Assembly: GCA_938004375.1 (NCBI GenBank)
Contig: CALKWH010000467.1
Location: 1 to 9,917 of the forward strand
From: an uncultured Pseudomonadota bacterium
Lineage (GTDB): Bacteria; Myxococcota_A; Polyangia; HGW-17
Direction of reading: 5' to 3'
DNA: 9,917 nucleotides
Each line of letters begins with the position of its first letter. Positions within the stretch are counted from its first letter, which is position 1. The translations under genes and the position numbers were made by a program. This document shows, one piece after another, positions 1 through 5,691 of this stretch. The notes below the pieces were generated by a model, which was given only the letters and a program-made list of their open reading frames with translations, was not told the DNA's origin and made no database searches.

Positions 1-50
1 GGCGCCCACCGAGATCTACCCTCTTTCCCTACACGACGCTCTTCCGATCT
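1..50 (+). other. Illumina adapter contamination at contig end
   Basis: Bases 1-50 match the Illumina P5/TruSeq read-1 adapter, ending in the diagnostic ACACGACGCTCTTCCGATCT at 31-50. As I recall the adapter, there are two A-to-C differences, at positions 5 and 20. Genomic sequence begins at 51. Translations here give peptides known as adapter artefacts: SFPTRRSSDL in + frame 1 and IGRASCRE on the - strand. No gene should be extended into these bases. The adapter also shows that the left edge is an assembly end, so the first gene is cut by the assembly and not by evolution. Confidence 0.97.
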
Positions 51-660
51 GGTCCGACCCCTGGCCCAGGGATTCGATCAGGACCGCGCCTGGTGCGTCT
101 GGCCCTGGCCCGAGGCCACGCTGCCGGCCGTCTCTCCGATGGGACCCAAGGACGCCCTCGAGGTCTGGAACGATCTGCACGCCGCGGGCGCCTTCGCCCA
201 GTACCGGGAGTCCTTCCCCTGGGAGGTCGTCCGCGTCGGGGGCGGCTGGCGCGTGTTGCAGGGCCGGCCGGCGCCGGGCGGGTTTCCGCTCCCGGGGACG
301 ATCTTCGCCCCCGAACGCCTGCTCTCCTCGGTGGGTGGGGAGAAGTCCGCCGTCTTCAACGCCGCCGCCTGGTATCTCTTCGCCGCTTCCGGGGCCTGGC
401 CGGTGGGGCTGCCCACTCCCGTCTCCTGGCGCCGGCTCAATCTCGAGCGTGTGGATGTGGCCGTGTTCGAGGCTTTGCGCGCCGAACCGTCGGCCCGTCC
501 GACCCTCGAGGTGTTCGCGGGGCGGATCGCCGAGGCGGTCGCCGGTCCCTCCGTGGCCGCCTGGGTCGTGAACGGCCTGCTGTACGCCGCGGGGGCGGCC
601 TTCCTGATCGCCTGGGCCGGCGGCGCCCTGTGGGCGGTCACCCGTTTCGATCTGTTGTGA
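51..660 (+). CDS. 3' part of an unrecognised protein with a C-terminal membrane segment
   Basis: The frame is open from the adapter junction to TGA at 658-660 and reads VRPLAQGFDQDRAWCVWPWP at the junction. The 5' end is therefore missing. An ATG at 139 lies inside this open frame, but the region before it reads as protein and no good Shine-Dalgarno precedes it, so I treat it as internal. About 202 residues are visible. They are rich in Trp, Pro and Gly, with a Trp-rich patch (AWCVWPWPEA) near the start of the visible part. Near the C-terminus one hydrophobic segment (about VAAWVVNGLLYAAGAAFLIAW, then GGALWAV) should span the membrane, leaving only the short tail TRFDLL. The soluble part therefore precedes a tail-type anchor. 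The next gene starts 32 nt downstream, so co-transcription with the two small lipoproteins is plausible. I do not recognise the family. Confidence 0.7.
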
Positions 661-692
661 CCCCGGCGCTCGCCGGGAGAGAGGATTCTTCC

Positions 693-917
693 ATGAAAAA
701 GACGTTGCTGTCGATCGTCGTCGGCCTGTTCGCCCTGGGCTGCTCCGCCGGGCACGACAAGCCCGGGACCTGCCCTCACCGCAAGGCCGAGCAGCAGGAG
801 CCGACCGCCCAGCCCGCGCCCGACGCGGACGAGACCAAGAATGAGACCAAGGAAGACGCCCCGCAACCGGCCTCGACCGGATTCGGCGAGGACCCCGGCG
901 AGGAGACCCAGGAGTAG
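693..917 (+). CDS. Small lipoprotein (74 aa) with conserved C-terminal tail
   Basis: The product starts MKKTLLSIVVGLFALGCSAG, a classic lipoprotein signal peptide with two lysines, a hydrophobic core and a lipobox ending at Cys17 (ALGC). The mature protein is only about 58 residues. It is hydrophilic, rich in Glu, Asp, Gln and Pro, and probably disordered, with one further Cys at 27. It ends in TGFGEDPGEETQE, identical to the end of the next gene. The start is supported by a purine-rich GGGAGAGAGG at 675-684 and by the signal peptide itself. The same frame is open upstream to position 93 but overlaps the preceding gene and has no signal sequence there. It should sit in the inner or outer membrane as a lipid-anchored peptide. 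No function can be assigned. Confidence 0.82.
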   Translation: MKKTLLSIVVGLFALGCSAGHDKPGTCPHRKAEQQEPTAQPAPDADETKNETKEDAPQPASTGFGEDPGEETQE

Positions 918-942
918 CGGGCCGCGCGCCCGGGGAGGCACC

Positions 943-1185
943 ATGAAAAAGACATTCGCCTTGTTCTGCATCATCCTGCCGCTGGCGTTCTTCGCCTGCA
1001 CCCGGCCGCAAACGGCCACCTCGCCGGCCCCCACGCCGGCCGATGAGAAGGAGGTCGAGCGGAACGCCGACCGCACGACCGTGACCTCCACCGCCCCCGG
1101 CGAGGAGCAGCTCGAGTCCGACGATCAGCAGGATTCGAAGGTCACGGGGTTCGGGGAAGACCCGGGCGAGGAGACGCAGGAATAG
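943..1185 (+). CDS. Small lipoprotein (80 aa), tail-paralogue of the preceding gene
   Basis: The signal peptide MKKTFALFCIILPLAFFACT has a lipobox ending at Cys19 (FFAC), with another Cys at 9 inside the signal. The mature part, about 62 residues, is acidic and Thr/Pro/Glu-rich, with no recognisable domain and probably disordered. The last 13 residues, TGFGEDPGEETQE (1144-1182), are identical to those of the upstream lipoprotein, while the region between signal and tail differs freely. GGGGAGG at 932-938 gives a good ribosome binding site 4 nt before ATG. It starts 25 nt after the previous stop, so the two are almost certainly one transcript. Its last 44 bp overlap the end of ddl on the opposite strand. 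The pair looks like a tandem duplication in which only the signal and tail stayed similar. Function unknown. Confidence 0.82.
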   Translation: MKKTFALFCIILPLAFFACTRPQTATSPAPTPADEKEVERNADRTTVTSTAPGEEQLESDDQQDSKVTGFGEDPGEETQE

Positions 1186-2197
1186 CCGTCCTCAGCAGGT
1201 GATCCACCAGGGCTGGAAAGCCGAGCCCCGCGGCTGACGCGGCTTGGGGGAACAGGCTCTGCTCGGTGAAGCCGGGCAGGGCGTTGGCCTCTAGGATCAC
1301 CCATTCGTCGGGCTCTCGGAGCAAAAAGTCCACGCGGGACAACTGGCCCAGGCGCAGGGCGCGGTGGGTGCGCACCGCCATGTCCTGGATGCGGACCGTC
1401 TGGGCGGGGGTGATGCGGGCGGGGGTGAGCTCGTCGGAGCCCCCCTTGTCATATTTGGCGTTGAAGTCGAAGTAGGCCGAGACCCGGGGCACGATCTCGG
1501 TGGGCGGGAGCGCCCGCAGGGATCCGTCGGCCTCGCGCAGCACGCCGCAGGTCAGTTCGCGCCCCGAGAAGAAGGCTTCGGCCAGCACGCGGCCCTCCAT
1601 GGAGAGGATCGAGGGGTACTCCTCGAGGAACTTCTCTGGATCGGAGACGATGGCGACGCCGAAGGAGCTGCCCTCCGAGGGAGCCTTGAGGACGCACGGC
1701 AGTCCCACCGCCTCCTGCACGCGGGCCAGGGCGGCGACGGGATCGGCCTCGGTCAGTTCCACGTGGCGCGCCGTGGGGAGGCCGGCGTCCAGCAGCATGG
1801 CCTTCGTGACGAGCTTGTCCATGGAGATGGCCGCGCCCAGCACGCCCTGACCGACCACCGGGAGACCGGCGACCTGGAAGAAGCCCTGGATCCGGCCGTC
1901 CTCCCCCCACGGTCCGTGCAGCGCGGGGAAGACGACCTCCACGGCCCTCTCGCGGCACCAGTCGAGGAGCGCACCGGCGTCGCGCGGAGGTGAAAAGTTC
2001 AGACGTTCCATGAAGGCGTCGAGGGCCGCCCCGTCGGCGATCGGGGTGTCGGCGCAGCGCCACGTGCCGTCTTTTCCCCAGAAGACGGGGAACGGCTGGT
2101 GTCCGGCGGCCAGGGCGGCCCGGCTGACGTTGAGCCCGCTCTTCACCGAGATGTCATGTTCATGGGAGGGACCACCAAAGAGGATGCAGCACTTCAT
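1142..2197 (-). CDS. ddl: D-alanine--D-alanine ligase
   Basis: An ATP-grasp enzyme that joins two D-alanines using ATP to make the dipeptide for peptidoglycan precursors in the cytoplasm. The 351-residue product fits the family, which usually runs 300-370 aa. Visible motifs are the N-terminal LFGGPSHEHDISVKSG (7-21, with the D-Ala-binding Glu13), ALHGPWGEDGRIQG (92-105), SMDKLVTKAMLLDAGLPT (125-142), the ATP-binding LKAPSEGSSFG (170-180, Lys171), FNAKYD (245-250), RVDF (288-291) with the metal ligand Asp290, and EANALPGFTEQS (303-314) with Glu303 and Asn305. The Lys-Tyr pair at 248-249 in the omega loop is typical of D-Ala-D-Ala rather than D-lactate ligases. I chose the ATG at 2197 because it places the GGPS motif at the family position. 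An in-frame ATG at 2254 would add 19 residues without family resemblance, and neither start has a strong Shine-Dalgarno. The gene probably shares a transcript with the two genes upstream on its strand. Its 3' end overlaps the small lipoprotein by 44 bp. Confidence 0.93.
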   Translation of the reverse strand: MKCCILFGGPSHEHDISVKSGLNVSRAALAAGHQPFPVFWGKDGTWRCADTPIADGAALDAFMERLNFSPPRDAGALLDWCRERAVEVVFPALHGPWGEDGRIQGFFQVAGLPVVGQGVLGAAISMDKLVTKAMLLDAGLPTARHVELTEADPVAALARVQEAVGLPCVLKAPSEGSSFGVAIVSDPEKFLEEYPSILSMEGRVLAEAFFSGRELTCGVLREADGSLRALPPTEIVPRVSAYFDFNAKYDKGGSDELTPARITPAQTVRIQDMAVRTHRALRLGQLSRVDFLLREPDEWVILEANALPGFTEQSLFPQAASAAGLGFPALVDHLLRTAIPASPRPGLPRTP

Positions 2198-2265
2198 GTG
2201 GCCCAATTTCTCACAGGAGCGTGGGCGAGTGCAAGAATCCCGATGGTCGGTCATGACCGGCGCTG

Positions 2266-3051
2266 TCAGTCGTAGCCGGATCCAGGCGGCGGAACCATCG
2301 GCGGATTTTCACGAATCTCGATGGGATATTCCATGGCGGGCAGCCGGGGTTTTTTCATCGGCTCGACCATGGGATGCGCCGGTGCGCTGGCCGCGGCCAT
2401 GTCGTCCTTCTTCTCGGCGCCCCCCGGGGACGAGGGGGGCGGGGCGAGCTCGACCATGGGCTCCGGCGGGGGGGCGGCCAGGGGCGTCGCGTCCACGGTC
2501 GGCGGCCTGCGATCATCGTTCACGGGGATCATGGGCGGATTCTCGCGGACCTCCATGGGGACGACGTGGGCCTCCTCCTCGGCGGCCTTCTTCTCGCAGG
2601 CCGCGCCGGAGAGCGCGCCGATGGCCACGGCGCCCGCGGCGGCGATCCGCACCAGGGGGGAGGACGTCGGTGGTTCGAGGTGGACCTGGACCGGCTCGGA
2701 CACCACCGAGGCGGGACCGTGCACGTGGATCCGATAGCGCCGGTCCGGCAACAGCAGGAGATCCTGGTCGATGACCACCACCGGCTTGCCTTCCTCGAGG
2801 GCGACCTCGCGACCCTGGCGGTGCACCCGCGCGCCGGCGGGGGCGCCGGGGGGACGATAGCAGATGAGCTTCTCGTCGACGGAGACCCACAACTCGCACA
2901 GGCGCCTGGCCTCGGTCTTCCAGAGGACCCGGCCGTCGAGGGCGATCACCAAGCCCTGCTGACGGCCAGAGACGGCGCAGCAGCGCAGATATCGCTCAGT
3001 TTCATGAGCCGGATGGCAGTCTTCCAGACAAAGGGCGATGGGGGTCGGCAT
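2266..3051 (-). CDS. Unrecognised 261-aa single-pass protein with Pro-rich tail and RENPP repeats
   Basis: The product has three parts. Residues 1-130 form a compact Cys-containing domain rich in beta-prone stretches (for example LCELWVSVDEKLICYRPPG and RRYRIHVHG). It has a vague FHA-like look that I cannot confirm. Residues 133-152 form a hydrophobic segment (VRIAAAGAVAIGALSGAAC) that resembles a lipoprotein signal, including a lipobox-like GAAC, although it lies mid-protein. Residues 153-261 are Pro/Glu/Met-rich and low-complexity. This tail holds a duplicated motif, MEVRENPPMIP (166-176) and IEIRENPPMVP (244-254), plus PMVELAPPP and PMVEPMKKP. The likely topology is cytoplasmic N-domain, one membrane span and periplasmic tail. 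GGAAGGAG at 3060-3067, 8 nt before ATG, sets the start. It lies 46 nt after the WG-repeat gene and 68 nt before the chosen ddl start. Function unknown. Confidence 0.8.
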   Translation of the reverse strand: MPTPIALCLEDCHPAHETERYLRCCAVSGRQQGLVIALDGRVLWKTEARRLCELWVSVDEKLICYRPPGAPAGARVHRQGREVALEEGKPVVVIDQDLLLLPDRRYRIHVHGPASVVSEPVQVHLEPPTSSPLVRIAAAGAVAIGALSGAACEKKAAEEEAHVVPMEVRENPPMIPVNDDRRPPTVDATPLAAPPPEPMVELAPPPSSPGGAEKKDDMAAASAPAHPMVEPMKKPRLPAMEYPIEIRENPPMVPPPGSGYD

Positions 3052-3059
3052 GGGACGGA

Positions 3060-3067
3060 CTCCTTCC
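3060..3067 (-). promoter_or_regulatory. Ribosome binding site of the 261-aa gene
   Basis: GGAAGGAG on the - strand, 8 nt upstream of the ATG at 3051, is a strong Shine-Dalgarno. It fixes the start of the RENPP-motif gene. Confidence 0.75.
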
Positions 3068-3071
3068 GGTT

Positions 3072-3093
3072 CCCGGGCGCCATACGGCCCGGG
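3072..3093 (-). repeat. GC-rich inverted repeat between WG-repeat gene and next gene
   Basis: CCCGGGC (3072-3078) and GCCCGGG (3087-3093) form a perfect 7-bp stem with an 8-nt loop, just after the WG-repeat gene stop and just before the next ribosome binding site. No T-run follows on the - strand, so it is not a standard intrinsic terminator. It could be a partial attenuator, an RNA processing or stability hairpin, or chance in GC-rich DNA. Confidence 0.4.
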
Positions 3094-3097
3094 TCAA

Positions 3098-5614
3098 TCA
3101 GCGGGACGGGCCCTCGAGGCCGTTTGGGCCGGGGTCACCGGGTTTCGAGAGACGCGCGAGCCCCCAGCGGGTGCCGGCGGTGCAGGTGAGCTCCATGTCG
3201 GTGTCGCTCATCGTGCAGGCGCCGCCTTCGGCCACCCTGGCCAGGCCCACCGGCTGCATGTCCACGTAGGAGAACGCGCAGGGGATCCGCAGCCGCCCCT
3301 CGGGATCGGCCAGACCCCAACAGGTTTTTTCGACGGCGTCGCCTTCCTTCGGTGGAAGAGGCCGGGTCACGAGGAACCAGCGGCGGCCGTCGGGAAGGGG
3401 TTCGGTCTGCACCGACGACGTCCTTGAATTGCGCTTCACGGACGTGACCCGATCCTGGAGCCAAATCATTTCATACTCAGGCGACAGGGTCACCCGGCCG
3501 GCGGGGCTCAGGAGTCCGAGGCCGGTGGGACCGCAGACCTTCATCATTTTCTTTCCGGGGACATAATGAAGGGAATCCGGCCGCCCGATTTCGAGCCAGG
3601 GGTACACGTCTGGTTTCGGCAGGATGGGTTCAGGTTCATTGAGTTGAATGGGTTGGATTTTCAGGGGGAACTCTTTGTTTCCACATTTCCCTTCCGGCGC
3701 GTAGAGGAAGACCGCTCCGTAGGCTCCCAGCCAGAAATGCACCGGCTTCACCGTCTCGGTTCCGTCGAGGCCCATCAGTCCGTACCGGCCCTGACGCCGC
3801 ACCACGACGCGGTCCCCGATCAAGGGGCCAATCTGGTCGTATTCGGGGGGTATCAGGATGCGCCCGGTCCGATCCGCCAGGCCGCGCTTGAATTTGGAGC
3901 TCAACAGCAGCAGGGTTCCCAGTTCGTGGATTGCATGGACCGAAATTCCCTTGGGATTCTGAACTGTCGCCCCTGGAACGACCTCCCGGAAGGAGGCGTC
4001 GAGCCACCGCAGGTCCTCGCCCCGGTCCACGATCCAGAGGTCCCCGGGCCGTTCTATGTGGTCATACCGGAAGGGGACGATCACCTTGCCCGTGCGATCC
4101 ACGATGCCGAACCGTCCCTTCTCGCACCTGCCGTCGACATGGCACAGGCCTCGATCGCTGGCCTCCGCCAGATGGTCGGTCTCTTTGAACCTGCCGATCC
4201 AGGCATAGCCTTTGGGCAACACCTTGCGGCCCTCCGCGTCGAACAGGGACATGCGACCACCGGCGCAGCGACCGTGACGGCCGGGGTTGTAGCCTCCGGG
4301 GTGCTCCACGACGAGCAGCTCCTGGCTCCCGTTCGTCTCCCTGATCCGGACGCAGTCGTACTTCGCTTCGAGGATCACGCGCCCGTCCGGCCGCATCACC
4401 CCGAATTTCCCGCCTCGGACGGACCACCAATCCGAGTCGAAGCGCCACCGATCCGGGTCGTTCAATTCCTCTTCTTCGGCTTTCCTTTGGCTCGGTGAAT
4501 GACAGCCGGTCCTGTCACAGCGAAAATCATCGGGTAGCTTGAATTCCTCCTTGGGCTGGGTGCCGCCGCGATTGAAGACCAACAAGCCGGCGTGGGACTG
4601 CTGGAACTCGGAAACCCAGGGCGGGCCGACCGCGCGCCCCCCGCCATCGACGAACGTCCAACGGGCGCCCTTGCGGAGCGCGGCGAGCCCGTTTTCCAGG
4701 CCTTGCACCTCGTCGTACCGCGGTTGGACCACGATCCGGCCCGAGGCGTCGATGGCGCCGAAGGCTTTGTCCTTGATCCAGACCAGCCCCTTCTGGGTAC
4801 CGATCGCCTCCTTGGCGGCGGCGATGCGATCTCCCCGGGGGCTCCAGACCTGGTAGGGGCCTTCCTGGGTGGCGGCCGTGAGGAAAAAGCCGTTCTCGAG
4901 GGAGCGGATGTACGGACTCCGCAATTGGACCAGCTCCGTGCCATCGGGCCGGAAGAACCGCATCGACGCGCCGGATTCTTCACCCCGCCCGGCCAGAAGG
5001 CCGACTCCCTCGCAGGTCGCGGGCGTGACGGCGGACAGCGGCGGATGCTCGGGGCTCAGGATGACCTTCCCCGAGGGATTCGCGAAGCCCTGTCTGCCTT
5101 GGAGGGTCACCAGGAAGCCCGTCAGTCCGCACGGGTTGGGCGGCACGAGTTGAATCAGGTCGTGACGCGGCTCCAGGATGACCTTCCCGGTCAGTTCCAT
5201 GAACCCCTGCTTCTCCTCGTGGATGATGAAATATCCCCGATCCTTGAGCAGCAGGAGCCAGTCGTACCTGGGGGGCACCAGGATCGAGCCGTCCTGCCGC
5301 AGGATGCCCGCCTTGCCGCCCTGGCACTGGAACTTCCCGGTGCAGGAGCCGCCCTCCCGGAACACGGCTTGTCCGTGGAAGAAGGGTTCGATCCAACTGT
5401 AGCGGGGTTCCACCACGAAGACGCCCCAGTCCGGACGCGGGCGGGCAGCCACCGGAGGGCGGGCCTTGGAAACGGGAGCGTGGCGATCCACGCGGACGTG
5501 GGTCGGCGGGGCACTCGACCCGGGGGTTCCGCCGGGGGACGTAGCCTTCGTGAAACACCCGGGCAGGGCCAGGGAAACAAGCAGAGCCAAGAGGCGGCAG
5601 TGTTCGGGGTTCAT
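3098..5614 (-). CDS. WG-repeat lipoprotein, 838 aa
   Basis: A large lipid-anchored protein built from WG (KWG-type) beta repeats. The signal peptide MNPEHCRLLALLVSLALPGC ends in a lipobox at Cys20. A Pro/Ser/Thr linker follows to about residue 60. At least ten repeats of the form G-x-x-G-(I/L/V)-x5-G-x-(V/I)-(I/L)-x-P-x-Y-D can be seen, the clearest starting near residues 99, 135, 174, 283, 401, 499, 576, 608, 697 and 764. Examples are GRFGIVDRTGKVIVPFRYDH and RGLADRTGRILIPPEYDQ. Paired cysteines sit just before the repeat glycines: C91/C97, C491/C497 and C800/C811. C366/C371 is another close pair in a longer insertion. These suggest disulfide-bonded loops outside the cytoplasm. Family roles are poorly known, and an extracytoplasmic binding scaffold is a reasonable guess. 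The start at 5614 is set by GGGGGAGG at 5619-5626 and the signal peptide. The ATG at 5647 would place 11 charged and polar residues in front of the signal. It probably heads the unit with the next two genes. Confidence 0.9.
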   Translation of the reverse strand: MNPEHCRLLALLVSLALPGCFTKATSPGGTPGSSAPPTHVRVDRHAPVSKARPPVAARPRPDWGVFVVEPRYSWIEPFFHGQAVFREGGSCTGKFQCQGGKAGILRQDGSILVPPRYDWLLLLKDRGYFIIHEEKQGFMELTGKVILEPRHDLIQLVPPNPCGLTGFLVTLQGRQGFANPSGKVILSPEHPPLSAVTPATCEGVGLLAGRGEESGASMRFFRPDGTELVQLRSPYIRSLENGFFLTAATQEGPYQVWSPRGDRIAAAKEAIGTQKGLVWIKDKAFGAIDASGRIVVQPRYDEVQGLENGLAALRKGARWTFVDGGGRAVGPPWVSEFQQSHAGLLVFNRGGTQPKEEFKLPDDFRCDRTGCHSPSQRKAEEEELNDPDRWRFDSDWWSVRGGKFGVMRPDGRVILEAKYDCVRIRETNGSQELLVVEHPGGYNPGRHGRCAGGRMSLFDAEGRKVLPKGYAWIGRFKETDHLAEASDRGLCHVDGRCEKGRFGIVDRTGKVIVPFRYDHIERPGDLWIVDRGEDLRWLDASFREVVPGATVQNPKGISVHAIHELGTLLLLSSKFKRGLADRTGRILIPPEYDQIGPLIGDRVVVRRQGRYGLMGLDGTETVKPVHFWLGAYGAVFLYAPEGKCGNKEFPLKIQPIQLNEPEPILPKPDVYPWLEIGRPDSLHYVPGKKMMKVCGPTGLGLLSPAGRVTLSPEYEMIWLQDRVTSVKRNSRTSSVQTEPLPDGRRWFLVTRPLPPKEGDAVEKTCWGLADPEGRLRIPCAFSYVDMQPVGLARVAEGGACTMSDTDMELTCTAGTRWGLARLSKPGDPGPNGLEGPSR

Positions 5615-5618
5615 GGGG

Positions 5619-5626
5619 CCTCCCCC
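5619..5626 (-). promoter_or_regulatory. Ribosome binding site deciding the WG-repeat gene start
   Basis: GGGGGAGG on the - strand, 4 nt before the ATG at 5614. It favours this start, which begins directly with the lipoprotein signal peptide, over the in-frame ATG at 5647. Confidence 0.65.
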
Positions 5627-5645
5627 GTGACGCACGGTTCCGTAC

Positions 5646-5674
5646 ATCTTTTTCCGAGTTCAGGGCGTTGTCAA
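5646..5674 (-). promoter_or_regulatory. Candidate sigma70-type promoter for the WG-repeat/ddl unit
   Basis: On the - strand a perfect TTGACA (5669-5674) is followed after 17 nt by AAAGAT (5646-5651). The -35 is 6/6 to the E. coli consensus. The -10 is 3/6 but keeps the conserved second A and last T. It lies in the 77-bp gap between the DUF1015 gene and the WG-repeat gene and would give a leader of roughly 25 nt. If real, the three genes from 5614 to 1142 can be transcribed independently of the DUF1015 gene. Confidence 0.45.
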
Positions 5675-5691
5675 GGGAGGACTGGGCGGGC

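Noticed and set aside
16..1011. Long - strand frame, with a second at 78-1091
   Set aside because: They are opposite the lipoproteins, are Arg/Gly/Pro-rich, and the first ends inside the adapter.
2198..2254. 19-codon N-terminal extension of Ddl
   Set aside because: It puts polar residues before the family N-terminus (KCCILFGGPS) and has no better ribosome binding site. Kept only as an alternative start.
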